A stretch of DNA of 42,137 nt. Origin: Acidobacteriota bacterium. GTDB taxonomy: Bacteria > Acidobacteriota > JAAYUB01. The notes beneath the pieces were generated by a model, which made no database searches, was not told where the DNA came from, and saw only the letters and a program-made list of their open reading frames with translations. This document shows positions 16,524 to 25,404 of this stretch, one piece after another. The DNA lies in the NCBI GenBank assembly GCA_016935015.1, contig JAFGRT010000042.1:1-42137 (forward strand), given 5' to 3'. The first letter of the stretch is position 1. Every line of letters begins with the position of its first letter. A program made the translations under genes and the position numbers.

Positions 16524-16529
16524 TATAAT
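16524..16529 (+). promoter_or_regulatory. Candidate -10 box for the aspartic protease lipoprotein gene
   Basis: A perfect TATAAT preceded directly by TG lies 30 bases before the ATG at 16559. No convincing -35 box is seen at 16-18 bases upstream. Confidence 0.3.
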
Positions 16530-16558
16530 CTGATTTCAGACAGTATCCGGGAGATGGA

Positions 16559-17875
16559 ATGTTCTGGTGCTTAAAACGGCAACGATATGTTTTTCTTTTT
16601 TGGGGGCTGCTCCTGGTCGGCGCGTGCCGGGAAGAGGGGATCCGTTTACGCCGGGCCGAACCTGTGGAGATGACCGCTGTACCCCCTGTCCGGCACCGGA
16701 GTTCACCCGCGCAGGCACTGCTGGCCATGGATTTGGCCGCTCCTTGTCTGGCAGGAACGCAGACTGTTCCCAGTGAGCTGGCAGCGGCATATCGTCTCAT
16801 TCGGCGGGGGGGGCTGCTGCCGGCGGAAAACCGGCTGGAGAAAACCCTCCGGCTGGAGACCACCGGAGAACTGGTCCAGCCGGCCATCAACCTCCTGGGT
16901 GAACTTCTTTTCTACCGGCAACAGTGGGAGCAGTTTCTCGAGTATGCACCGCGTTATGTCGGCATGATTGCGAATGATGTCCCCCTGGCGAAGGCCTACC
17001 GGGCGTATCCTCCGGAGCGCCGGCAATGGGATGAAGCACCCGTCACGGTGCCTTTGCGTGCCGGAGTAACCGGCGCGCCGCAGATCGAGGTCGCTGTCGG
17101 CGGTAAAAGCGAGTGGTTCTGGTTGGATACCGGCACCGGCATCACCGTGCTTTCGCAGCGGACCGCCCGGCAGCTGGGAGTGACGACGGCAGGTGATGAA
17201 ACGGCCGAGGCCGCCACGGCCACCAGCCGGAAAATCGTCGTCCGTCCGGCCGTCATCCCGCGGCTGGAGGTAGGGGGAATCAGTCTCGTCCATCATCGTG
17301 CCGTCATCGTGGCCGACGAGGATCTGACCTTCCGCTTCAAACGGACGCCCGCTGAGGTGCGGATCCGGGGGATCCTCGGCTGGAATTTCATTCGCCAGTT
17401 CGCGGTCGCCATCAACGTGTCGCGACGCGAAGTTATTCTGCGCCGGAGTGAACATACGGAACAGACGGGCGGCAATCTTTTCTGGCTGGGGTATCCTGTT
17501 GTCCAGGTGAGGTCGCCGGCAGGGGAGGTATTGTATTTCGGGCTCGATACCGGGGCAGAGAGCACGGTATTGTCGAGTGACTTTGCCGAACGGCATGAGG
17601 GCTTATCCACTGGTCGGCGTCAAAGGTGGCGTCTCACTTCGGCCGGTGGAGAGCAAGTGGTGGAGTCGGCCGTCCTGGAGGACGTTTCTCTGCGAATGGA
17701 GTCGTGGGAGATCACCTTCTCCCACATTCGCACCCGGGAGATCCGCAGTACGGAGTATATCGCTCTTGATGGCATCCTTGGCGCTGATCTGCTGCGCCTG
17801 GGAACCGTCCTCATCGATGGGCCGGGCGGTTCCCTGACTCTCCGCCCGGTACGCCCTGTTGCCGATGGGCGATAG
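16559..17875 (+). CDS. Lipoprotein with two retropepsin-like aspartic protease domains
   Basis: A 438-residue protein with a lipobox-type signal (hydrophobic stretch ending 'LLLVGAC', Cys23), so probably membrane-anchored by a lipid and exposed to the periplasm. Residues about 70-150 are helical. Two aspartic-protease domains follow: the first has 'FWLDTGTGITVLS' (catalytic D190) and the flap-supporting 'GILGWNFI' (271-278). The second has 'FGLDTGAESTVLS' (D330) and 'GILGADLL' (about 415-422). Both DTG triads and both hydrophobic-Gly motifs are intact. Retropepsin-like enzymes are normally active as dimers of single-DTG domains, so the two domains in one chain could form a pepsin-like pseudodimer. 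Bacterial homologues are mostly uncharacterised. GGGAG precedes the ATG. Confidence 0.85.
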   Translation: MFWCLKRQRYVFLFWGLLLVGACREEGIRLRRAEPVEMTAVPPVRHRSSPAQALLAMDLAAPCLAGTQTVPSELAAAYRLIRRGGLLPAENRLEKTLRLETTGELVQPAINLLGELLFYRQQWEQFLEYAPRYVGMIANDVPLAKAYRAYPPERRQWDEAPVTVPLRAGVTGAPQIEVAVGGKSEWFWLDTGTGITVLSQRTARQLGVTTAGDETAEAATATSRKIVVRPAVIPRLEVGGISLVHHRAVIVADEDLTFRFKRTPAEVRIRGILGWNFIRQFAVAINVSRREVILRRSEHTEQTGGNLFWLGYPVVQVRSPAGEVLYFGLDTGAESTVLSSDFAERHEGLSTGRRQRWRLTSAGGEQVVESAVLEDVSLRMESWEITFSHIRTREIRSTEYIALDGILGADLLRLGTVLIDGPGGSLTLRPVRPVADGR

Positions 17876-17901
17876 CCGGCCGCTGATGGCTGGAATCAGA
17901 T

Positions 17902-20301
17902 TCAGGGGGATTCATCCGTCAGTGAACCAGCATTTCTCGTCAAAATGCGCGCAATGGCCTTACGGGTCATCCGCACATTTCCCATCAACTGGTGAATCTG
18001 TGCCTTTACGGCGGCTTTTTCACCGCCAACGGCGATATCTTCGATGGCACGGCTGATGCGGATGACATTCGGCAGTGGAAACATGGCCGCCAGATTCTGC
18101 AAAAGATGGGCCGCCTCCGCCACCGATGGCCATGCCTCGGCGGCGGCCGCCTTTTCCAGCCGGCGGACAAGTTCCGGCGCTTCCTTGACGAAAGAAGTAC
18201 AGATTTCATGCATCAAATCGGGGTGTTTTCGCCAGCGGGTTTTCAGCTCTTCGACGTTAAAAGGCCGAGAGTCCTCGACTGGATCAGCGGGGCCGGTGGA
18301 CCGTGGCGTCCCACCCGCCAGGATAAGGATTTCCTCGATGAGGAGGGGGATATGAACAGGCTTGGCCAGGCACTTGTTCACACCGGCAGCCAGAAACCGC
18401 TGCTGATCTTCGGGGCGGGCGTAAGCGGTGACCGCAATGATGGGTACTGTGCGAATGCGGGGATCGGTGGATTCGCGAATCCGGCGCGTTGCGTTGAGGC
18501 CGTCCATGCCCGGCATTTGCATATCCATCATTACCAGATCTACCGGAGTCCGGGCCAGAATCGACAGCACTTCGTAGCCGCTCTGGGCGGAAATCACGTG
18601 GAACCCGGCTTGCTGTAAAAAGTGAAGCAAATATCTACGGCTGGGAGCGTTATCTTCGGCCAGCAGGACAAACGGCGCAGGGGATCCGGCGGAGTTTGCT
18701 TCGGCAGGCTCGGTTCGGGCATGGGTCGGTTTAGGGGGATGCAGGAATGCCAGCTTGAAGAAAAACGTGCTGCCACTGTGCCCATCACTCTCAAACCAGA
18801 TGGTGCCGCCCATGGCTTCGACCAGTTTTTTGGAGATGGCCAGGCCTAGACCGGTTCCGCCGAATTCCTTGTCGTAACTGCTGTGGATCTGAGAAAAATT
18901 CTGGAAGAGACGGGAGTGATGCACGGGATCGATCCCAATTCCGGTGTCGCGAATTCGGAACAGCAGCCCGGTTGTTCCGGTTTGGCTGTCCATCTCTTTG
19001 ATCTGGATGGTGACGCTGCCGTGCCGGGTAAATTTGATGGCGTTGCTAAGCAGATTTCGCAGCACCTGTCCGACCCGGTCCGGATCGCCGACGAGGCTGT
19101 GTGGAATGGTCGGCGGGATGCGCAGCTGAAGGCGCAATCCTTTGCGGCGGGCCAGGGGGCGAAAGGGATCGATGATGGCCGAGACGGTTTGCCGCAGGCC
19201 GAACAGCTGCGTTTGAAATGACATTTCCAGGGCCTCGATGCGGGAAATGTCCAGCAGGTCGTTGATGATCTGCAGCAAGGCTCCGGCCGATTCCTTGACC
19301 ATTTCCAGGTTGGTCCGCTGCTCCTGGTTGAGGCGGGAGGCGAGGGTCATTTCCGTCAGGCCGAAAATGCTGCTCAGCGGAGTACGCAATTCATGACTGA
19401 TATTGGCCAGGAATTCGCTTTTGGCCCGGCTGGCGTTTTCGGCGGCGATTTTGGCCTCGCGCAATTCCGCTTCCAGCTTCTTTTGCCTGGTGATGATCTC
19501 GCCCGAGGTCAGCAGGCCGCCGATTTCGCCCTTCTCGTCACGCCATGGCCGCAGTTCCCACCACAGCCATTCCGTCTGGCCGTCGGCCCGCACCCAGGAC
19601 TCTTCCCCCCGCCGGATCTCGCCGGCGAGCGCTCGTCGATGCTCTTCATACCACGCGGGTTTGATATCCGGTAACAGGTCATAGTGACTTCGACCGATGA
19701 TCTGATCCGGATCCAGCCGCAGCGACGCGCAGTAATGACGACTGGCCGCCAGGTACGTCATGCTGCGGTCAAGCATGGCAATGGCGGCGGGCACATTTTG
19801 TACGAAAATCCGCAGCATCTCTTCGGAGCGGGAAAGCTCCTCCTCGACGCGGGTAAGTTCAGAGGAATCATAGCCGAGGCCGATGACCGTTCCATCATGG
19901 AGGCGATGAAACGCCCAGCGTTGGGAGAGACACCGGCCGTCCCGCGCCCGGACTGTCGTTTCTCTGAATCGGCCATCCGTCCATTCTTCAGAGTGGAATA
20001 TGCCCCCGTCGGACGGCCGGGGTAAAAATATCCGGTCGAAGGGATCAGGACATGCGGTGATTTCCTGCGTTGTCCAGCCCAGCAGCCGCTCGCACGGCTC
20101 ATTCCAGATCTTAACATGTCGGAACGAATCAAATCCCGCCACCAGAACCGGCGTATTTTCCAGAACGGACGTGTGATCGGGAGAAGAAACCAGCTGGTGG
20201 GGATGGTCCTGCCCGGCGGGAATCTCCGCCGGAGGATCATTTTCGTCGGTCAGGCCGGACAGGGAGCCTGGCGCATTTTCGTACCGCGGGTCCTCGTTCA
20301 T
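17902..20301 (-). CDS. Soluble hybrid sensor histidine kinase (PAS-PAS-HisKA-HATPase-REC-HPt)
   Basis: A 799-residue multidomain signalling protein with no membrane segment. Domains in order: PAS (about 45-150), PAS (about 160-275), short coiled coil, HisKA with phospho-acceptor H303 ('ISHELRTPLSS'), HATPase with N420 ('NLLSNAIKFT'), 'DTGIGI' and 'GGTGLGLAIS', receiver domain (544-660) with D593 ('LVMMDMQMPGMDG') and K647, and HPt with H732 ('AAHLLQNLAAMF'). The complete relay His-Asp-His lies in one chain, so output must pass to a separate response regulator, and none is encoded nearby. The HPt block has Gln where 'HxLKG' normally has Lys, and Asn for Gly. PAS domains suggest an intracellular cue. 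It converges with the protease gene, leaving a gap of 26 bases. Confidence 0.94.
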   Translation of the reverse strand: MNEDPRYENAPGSLSGLTDENDPPAEIPAGQDHPHQLVSSPDHTSVLENTPVLVAGFDSFRHVKIWNEPCERLLGWTTQEITACPDPFDRIFLPRPSDGGIFHSEEWTDGRFRETTVRARDGRCLSQRWAFHRLHDGTVIGLGYDSSELTRVEEELSRSEEMLRIFVQNVPAAIAMLDRSMTYLAASRHYCASLRLDPDQIIGRSHYDLLPDIKPAWYEEHRRALAGEIRRGEESWVRADGQTEWLWWELRPWRDEKGEIGGLLTSGEIITRQKKLEAELREAKIAAENASRAKSEFLANISHELRTPLSSIFGLTEMTLASRLNQEQRTNLEMVKESAGALLQIINDLLDISRIEALEMSFQTQLFGLRQTVSAIIDPFRPLARRKGLRLQLRIPPTIPHSLVGDPDRVGQVLRNLLSNAIKFTRHGSVTIQIKEMDSQTGTTGLLFRIRDTGIGIDPVHHSRLFQNFSQIHSSYDKEFGGTGLGLAISKKLVEAMGGTIWFESDGHSGSTFFFKLAFLHPPKPTHARTEPAEANSAGSPAPFVLLAEDNAPSRRYLLHFLQQAGFHVISAQSGYEVLSILARTPVDLVMMDMQMPGMDGLNATRRIRESTDPRIRTVPIIAVTAYARPEDQQRFLAAGVNKCLAKPVHIPLLIEEILILAGGTPRSTGPADPVEDSRPFNVEELKTRWRKHPDLMHEICTSFVKEAPELVRRLEKAAAAEAWPSVAEAAHLLQNLAAMFPLPNVIRISRAIEDIAVGGEKAAVKAQIHQLMGNVRMTRKAIARILTRNAGSLTDESP

Positions 20302-20402
20302 CTTTCCCGTTATGCCTTCCGGAGAAAGTATACAAGTACCACAACCAACAAGCCAGAATAATTTTGCGCATGACGCGAAAGGCTTGTTCTGCCGGAATTT
20401 AG

Positions 20403-20432
20403 AAAAAAGGGCCCCGCCGGGACGGGACCCTT
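20403..20432 (-). terminator. Rho-independent terminator of the DUF4097 gene
   Basis: On the minus strand, AAGGGTCCCG and CGGGGCCCTT pair around a 6-base loop and run into TTTTTTC. It lies 25 bases after the stop codon at 20457 and upstream of the histidine kinase gene, separating the two transcripts. Confidence 0.8.
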
Positions 20433-20456
20433 AGCGAAAAGATGGGGATCAAAGGG

Positions 20457-21176
20457 CTAATTTACAGAAATGTTACCGCTGATGGTAGTGGCGGTGATTT
20501 CGCCTTCTCCGGAACCCAGGATTCCGGACAATTTTTTGGAAGCGATTCCTTCTTTTTCATGTTTTTCAGCAAGATCGGCCTGGCATGAAAGGCGACCGCT
20601 GATGGTCTTGGCGGAAAACTGACAGCTGGCCTCGCGGGGCAGCGCCAGTTCCACGTCGCCGCTGACGGACTTCAGATGCAGGTGCGTGGAGAAGGCGCCG
20701 CGCACGGTGCAAAACAGATCACCGCTGACGCTCTTGAGGGAGGCGTTGTTGGGGTCTTCGAGAAAAGCCGCTATTTCACCGCTTACCGTGTTCAGCTCGA
20801 TATCCGCAAAAGCGCCGTCGCAGCGGATGTCTCCCGACACGCTCTTGCCGTCCAGCACGGCATCCATCGGCACGAATAGTTCAAAGTGAATCGAGCCGCT
20901 GCTCTCCATAAATCCTTTTTCCAGATGGTCTTCCTTCACAATCAGACCATCAGCAGTCTCTTCGAACACGGGTTCGACATTTTTTCCATCCACCTCCCAG
21001 CGGACCAGCACTTCACCGTGGTGTGTCCAGCCGGTCACGGTGATGTTTCCCGATACGGTTTTGACATACACCCGCCCGTTGGCGGGGATGGCAAAGGTAT
21101 CCTCATTCACGGCGGCCCAGGCCATGATGCCGGCCATCAGGAGCAAGATGATGAAAAAGCATGATTTCTTGAACAT
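20457..21176 (-). CDS. Exported DUF4097 (beta-helix-like) protein
   Basis: A 239-residue protein with a signal peptide (1-21) and a DUF4097-type repetitive beta fold. The strand motif (K/N)-(S/T)-(V/I)-S-G-(D/N/E/R)-(I/L/V) recurs at least seven times, for example 'VKTVSGNITV', 'GKSVSGDIRC', 'LNTVSGEIAA', 'LKSVSGDLFC', 'LKSVSGDVEL', 'AKTISGRLSC' and 'ATTISGNISVN' at the C-terminal end. DUF4097 proteins are widespread exported or membrane-bound proteins of unknown biochemical role, in some lineages linked to cell-envelope stress. GGAGGAAAAA lies before the ATG at 21176. It is transcribed alone and ends at a strong terminator. Confidence 0.88.
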   Translation of the reverse strand: MFKKSCFFIILLLMAGIMAWAAVNEDTFAIPANGRVYVKTVSGNITVTGWTHHGEVLVRWEVDGKNVEPVFEETADGLIVKEDHLEKGFMESSGSIHFELFVPMDAVLDGKSVSGDIRCDGAFADIELNTVSGEIAAFLEDPNNASLKSVSGDLFCTVRGAFSTHLHLKSVSGDVELALPREASCQFSAKTISGRLSCQADLAEKHEKEGIASKKLSGILGSGEGEITATTISGNISVN

Positions 21177-21343
21177 TTTTTTTTCCTCCGGGATTGATTT
21201 ATCACTCGATTGGACGGATATAGCCCTGGAAATGGTTGTATGACGATGATAAAAAAAGAGGCGGGTGATAACGGATGGTCACTTAGGGGATGATAAATGA
21301 CGGGAGTGGGGAGATGAAAGTAGCATTTCTGATTTCTATTCTG

Positions 21344-21349
21344 TATAAT
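21344..21349 (+). promoter_or_regulatory. Candidate -10 box of the ABC transporter operon
   Basis: A perfect TATAAT preceded by CTG lies 125 bases before the ATG at 21474. No clear -35 hexamer is present 16-18 bases upstream. It would give an unusually long leader that contains the inverted repeat at 21358-21392. Confidence 0.3.
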
Positions 21350-21357
21350 TTACCACT

Positions 21358-21392
21358 CTTTTTCGGAGCCCGTGGGGGCGGCGCCGAAAAAG
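21358..21392 (+). repeat. Leader hairpin (inverted repeat) of the ABC transporter operon
   Basis: CTTTTTCGG (21358-21366) and CCGAAAAAG (21384-21392) are exact 9-base reverse complements. The pairing extends inward by three pairs past one A/G mismatch, leaving an 11-base loop rich in G. The T-run is on the 5' side of the stem, which is the wrong way round for an intrinsic terminator. Confidence 0.55.
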
Positions 21393-21473
21393 TGCTGATG
21401 GATGAACGAGCGGACGCCAGCGACGTATGATATTTACATGCTGGGCGTTATTTTAACAGAAAAGGAGAGCGGA

Positions 21474-22409
21474 ATGATCAGCGTGGAAAACCTGTCCAAG
21501 TACTACGGTCACCTCTGCGCGGTGGATCAAATCAACTTCAGTGTTGAACGGGGTGAAATCGTCGGCTTGCTGGGTCCCAACGGCGCGGGCAAGACGACGA
21601 CGTTACGCATGCTGACCGGCTACATGAAACCGACTTCAGGCGATATCCACATCATGAATCTGGATATTCATCAAGACGCCCTCCAGATCAAGAAATTGAT
21701 GGGATACCTGCCGGAATCGGCTCCGCTGTATCGGGAGATGCTGGTCTTGGATTATCTGGATTACGTAGCCAGTATTCGGGAAATTTCGCCGGATGAAAAA
21801 CTGGCGCGGATCCGTCATCTGGCCAATGTGTGCGGCCTGAATGAGGTAATGCACCGGCCTATCGGTGAGTTGTCCAAGGGATACAAACAGCGGGTCGGTC
21901 TCGCTCATGCCATGATGAATGATCCGGAAATCCTGGTGTTGGATGAACCCACCTCGGGGCTGGATCCCAACCAGATCGTGGAAATCCGCGGTATTATCAA
22001 GCAGATCGGAAAAGAAAAGACCATCATTCTTTCCACCCATATCCTGAGTGAGGTGGAAGCGACTTGTGACCGAGTAATCATTATCAATCGGGGCAAAATT
22101 GTCGCCGATGAGAATACGGCCTCGCTGCAACACTCCACCCAGAAAGGGTACACGGTCCGGCTCAGTCTGAAGGGTGCGGAGTTTGAAGCTGTACAGGCGG
22201 ATTTAACCACGTTGCCCGACGTGGCCCAAGTGGCACCGGCCGGTCAGGAAGAAGGACGGCTGAGTGTGGATATCCTCTGCAATACAGCGGATGATATCCG
22301 GGGACAGATTTATGCCCGCGTCAAGCGGCAAGACTGGATTTTACTTGAATTCTACCAGCAAACAAGGACCCTGGAGAGCATCTTCCGTGAACTCACCAAG
22401 GAGAATTAA
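21474..22409 (+). CDS. ABC transporter ATP-binding protein (GldA/CcmA type)
   Basis: A 311-residue ATPase subunit. The ATG at 21474 is chosen because AAAGGAGAG lies just before it and homologues begin at 'MISVENLSKYYG'; an in-frame ATG at 21402 is not supported. Walker A 'GPNGAGKTTT' (about 37-46), Q-loop region, signature 'LSKGYKQRVGLAHAM', Walker B 'ILVLDEPTSGLDP' and H-loop 'STHILSEV' are all intact. A C-terminal domain of about 90 residues follows, as in ABC-2 exporters. It should power the permease encoded 2 bases downstream. The combination with GldG- and DUF4340-like genes matches the GldAFG type of ABC system found outside gliding bacteria too. Confidence 0.94.
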   Translation: MISVENLSKYYGHLCAVDQINFSVERGEIVGLLGPNGAGKTTTLRMLTGYMKPTSGDIHIMNLDIHQDALQIKKLMGYLPESAPLYREMLVLDYLDYVASIREISPDEKLARIRHLANVCGLNEVMHRPIGELSKGYKQRVGLAHAMMNDPEILVLDEPTSGLDPNQIVEIRGIIKQIGKEKTIILSTHILSEVEATCDRVIIINRGKIVADENTASLQHSTQKGYTVRLSLKGAEFEAVQADLTTLPDVAQVAPAGQEEGRLSVDILCNTADDIRGQIYARVKRQDWILLEFYQQTRTLESIFRELTKEN

Positions 22410-22411
22410 CC

Positions 22412-23149
22412 ATGAGCCAGGCTGTTCAAATCTTCAAGAAGGAAATGAAAGTCTATTTCGTTTCCCCCGTCGCGTATATCGTGATCTCGGTGTTTCTGCT
22501 CCTCACCGGAACCATGTTCTTTGTCACAGGATTTTTCTCAAACTTGCTGGTGGTTCCGCCCTTCTTCATACGCGAGCAGGCAACGGTTCGGGACTTCTTC
22601 AGCTTGCTGCCGCTGATCTTCCCGCTGGTTATCCCGGCCATCACCATGCGCCTGTTCGCCGAGGAGGTGAATGTCGGTTCCTATGAAATTCTGCTGACCA
22701 TGCCGGTCACCATCCGGGATGTGGTTCTGGGCAAGTTTTTCGCTGCCGTCAGTTTCGTGGCCATCATGTTGCTGCCCACCATCGCCTATCCCATCAGCGT
22801 CTCGTTTCTGGGGAATCTGGATTGGGGCCCGGTGGTCGGCGGCTATATCGGGGCTATACTTTTGGCCGCCGCCTTTTCAGCCATCGGCATCTTTGCCTCT
22901 GCCCTCACGCGGGTCCAGATCATTGCGTTTATCATCAGCATGGTGATCTGCTTCTTTCTGGCCTTTATCGACAAGTTGCTCATCTTCATGCCCCAGGCGC
23001 TGGTCGGCTTCTTGCAGCAGATCGCGTCTGGATATCACTTTCTGAATATCGCCAAAGGCGTGATCGACTCCCGCGACCTGATCTATTTCCTCAGCGTGTG
23101 CGTCATTGGGCTGTATGCGGCGCAACTGGTCATGGAGGAAAAGCAATGA
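22412..23149 (+). CDS. ABC-2 type permease (GldF-like)
   Basis: A 245-residue membrane protein with six hydrophobic segments (about 20-42, 58-80, 100-125, 138-160, 167-190 and 218-240). 'FKKEMKVYFVSPVAYIV' near the N-terminus and 'PAITMRLFAEEVNVGSYEILLTMPVT' in the first cytoplasmic loop are typical of this ABC-2 subfamily, where the loop contacts the ATPase. It starts two bases after the ATPase stop, and its stop overlaps the next start codon (ATGA at 23146-23149), indicating translational coupling. The transported substrate is unknown. Confidence 0.92.
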   Translation: MSQAVQIFKKEMKVYFVSPVAYIVISVFLLLTGTMFFVTGFFSNLLVVPPFFIREQATVRDFFSLLPLIFPLVIPAITMRLFAEEVNVGSYEILLTMPVTIRDVVLGKFFAAVSFVAIMLLPTIAYPISVSFLGNLDWGPVVGGYIGAILLAAAFSAIGIFASALTRVQIIAFIISMVICFFLAFIDKLLIFMPQALVGFLQQIASGYHFLNIAKGVIDSRDLIYFLSVCVIGLYAAQLVMEEKQ

Positions 23150-25392
23150 GGAGAAACAGCATGTCGGCAACAGATACGAAAACCAGATACGGCAAATTTT
23201 TATTGTACATCATCATCATCGTATTGATCAATCTGGCCGGGGTGACGCTGTTCACGAGGATTGATCTCACCCGGAACCAGATATATTCCATCTCCGACTT
23301 GACCAAGGAGGTGGTCTCCAACCTGTCCGAGCCGCTGACGATCGAGGTCTTCTTCACCAAGGATCTGGGCGCCCCCTACAACACGGTTGAGCTTTCCCTG
23401 CGGGATTTGTTGCAGGAATACGCTGTCTATGGCAACCGCAATTTCAATTACCGGTTCTATGACGTCAGTCCCGATGAGGGCGATATCACTGAAGATGCCC
23501 GGCGGAACCGGGAACTGGCCCAGAGTTACGGTATTTTTCCGGTTCAGCTGCAGATCATCGAAGCGGACCAGGTCAAGGTCCAGAAGGCCTACATGGGAAT
23601 GGTGATGATCCATGGCGACCTCATGGAAAAGATTCCTTTCATTGAAAGTACGGAAGGGCTGGAGTACACGCTCACCACCATGATCCAGAAGATGCACAAC
23701 AAGACGGGCGTTCTGATGAAACTGGAGACCAATATCCGGGTCAAACTTTTTCTCTCGTCTTCACTGGAAATGGTGGCGCCGTACGTCCGGCTGAGCGGCC
23801 TTTCGGACATTCCCAAGCAGATCGAACAGGTTGTCAACGAACTGAACGAGAAGAACTTCGGCAAGCTGGAGTTCCAACTCCTGAACCCCAGTTTGCAACC
23901 CGAAGCGCGGCAGGAGGCGGAGCAGTACAATCTTCTGAATCTGCAGTGGCCCGCCCTGCAGGACATCTCGGGTGACCAGATTCCCGCCGGTCAGGGCGTC
24001 ATCGGCATGGTCATGGAATACGGCGATAAGATAATGGATATTCCCGTACTTCGGGTCCTGCGCCTGCCCATTTTCGGCACGCGTTATGAACTGGTAGACA
24101 TGGAAACCATCAAGGAGAGCATCAACGAGAACGTGGAGAATCTCATCGACATCAATGAGGATATTGGGTATCTGGCGGACCATGGCACATTGGATTTGCA
24201 GTCCTTTCAGCCCATGCCGAATGAGGGACAAAACCCGGAAGCCGTCTCCGAATTCAATAAGCTGGTGTCGGGAACCTATAGCCTCAAGGAAGTGCGGCTG
24301 GCCGACGGAGAAATTCCGCCGGGGATCCGCTGTCTGATCATCGCCCGGGCGAAAGAGGAATTCACCGATTACGAGCTTTTCCAGATCGATCAGTTCCTGA
24401 TGAAAGGGAATTCCCTGGCCGTTTTTGTCGATGCCTTCAATGAAATTCGTCCCCCCCAGCAACAGATGCAGTTCAACCAGCAGGGTCCGTTCTTCGTGCC
24501 GCTCAATACCGGTCTGGAAAAACTGCTGGATCATTACGGGATTAACGCCAAGAAGGCCTACGTTCTGGACAAGAGCTGCTTCACCCAACGCTTCCGCAGT
24601 CAGACGGGGATCGAGGAGATGCCCATCTATTTTGCGCCGCGAATCAAGGCCGGGAATATCAACCAAGAGCTCGATTTTCTGAAGAACATCAACGACTTGC
24701 TGGCCCTGCAGTTCTCGCCGCTGGAGCTCAGGCAAGAGCGTCTCCAGGCCCAGGGGGTGGAAGCGCTGCGATTGTTCTCCTCGTCGGAGGAATCGTGGGA
24801 AATGAGCGGGCGGATCAATCTGAACCCCATGTTTATCCAGCCGCCGACCCAGGAAGATGCATATTCAGGCAGCCTGCCCCTGGCCTATCTGCTGCAAGGC
24901 GAATTCAGCAGTTACTTTACCGGCAAGGAGCTGCCGGTACGACCGGCGGATCAGGAAAATGTGAATGAAACCGGCGCTGAAGCCCAGGCGGATCAGGAAA
25001 AAAGTGGTCCCGATCTTTCCAGCATTGAAGAAACGGGCGTCTTCCTGTCCCAGGGCTCCCCGGGGAAGATCTTTCTTGTCGGGACGTCCACCCTGTTGCG
25101 CAATGATGTGATCAACTGGCAGGTGGAAGGGGAAAATCGCGAGCGGATTTTTCCCAACCAGGTTTTCCTGATGAATGTGCTGGATATTCTAAACGGCCGG
25201 GAAGAACTGGCCATCATGCGGGCCAAGAAACAGAGTTTCAATCCGCTGGACGAGACGGAAGTGGGAACGAGAAATTTCATCAAGACGCTGAACGTCGGTG
25301 GACTGGCCTTGCTGGTGTTGCTGGCGGGAGTCTGGGTCTGGTTCCGGCGCAACGCCCGCAAGAAGAGAATCCAGCTCATGTTTCAGAAATGA
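23146..25392 (+). CDS. GldG-family ABC-system auxiliary membrane protein
   Basis: A 748-residue protein starting at the ATG at 23146, which overlaps the permease stop and follows GGAGG; an ATG at 23161 with its own GAGGAG is an alternative. A transmembrane helix lies at about 18-36 and a second at about 715-732, followed by a basic tail. Between them is a large periplasmic region with the GldG-type start 'LTRNQIYSISDLTKEVV..LSEPLTIEVFFTKDL' (about 41-74), the 'EY' and Asp-rich segments of the ABC_transp_aux domain, and 'VFVDAF' in the Rossmann-like fold. The family works with ABC-2 exporters in gliding systems and in many non-gliding bacteria, where its role is not defined. The longer open frame upstream (from 22822) overlaps the permease and is not real. 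Confidence 0.9.
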   Translation: MRRNSMSATDTKTRYGKFLLYIIIIVLINLAGVTLFTRIDLTRNQIYSISDLTKEVVSNLSEPLTIEVFFTKDLGAPYNTVELSLRDLLQEYAVYGNRNFNYRFYDVSPDEGDITEDARRNRELAQSYGIFPVQLQIIEADQVKVQKAYMGMVMIHGDLMEKIPFIESTEGLEYTLTTMIQKMHNKTGVLMKLETNIRVKLFLSSSLEMVAPYVRLSGLSDIPKQIEQVVNELNEKNFGKLEFQLLNPSLQPEARQEAEQYNLLNLQWPALQDISGDQIPAGQGVIGMVMEYGDKIMDIPVLRVLRLPIFGTRYELVDMETIKESINENVENLIDINEDIGYLADHGTLDLQSFQPMPNEGQNPEAVSEFNKLVSGTYSLKEVRLADGEIPPGIRCLIIARAKEEFTDYELFQIDQFLMKGNSLAVFVDAFNEIRPPQQQMQFNQQGPFFVPLNTGLEKLLDHYGINAKKAYVLDKSCFTQRFRSQTGIEEMPIYFAPRIKAGNINQELDFLKNINDLLALQFSPLELRQERLQAQGVEALRLFSSSEESWEMSGRINLNPMFIQPPTQEDAYSGSLPLAYLLQGEFSSYFTGKELPVRPADQENVNETGAEAQADQEKSGPDLSSIEETGVFLSQGSPGKIFLVGTSTLLRNDVINWQVEGENRERIFPNQVFLMNVLDILNGREELAIMRAKKQSFNPLDETEVGTRNFIKTLNVGGLALLVLLAGVWVWFRRNARKKRIQLMFQK

Positions 25393-25404
25393 GGAGGAAA
25401 TCTG

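Noticed and set aside
21358-21392. Reading the ABC leader hairpin as an intrinsic terminator
   Set aside because: The T-run is on the 5' arm and the A-run on the 3' arm for both directions, the opposite of a terminator.
22822-23145. N-terminal extension of the GldG-like protein
   Set aside because: It overlaps the permease gene in another frame. The ATG at 23146 has GGAGG and gives the normal family N-terminus.
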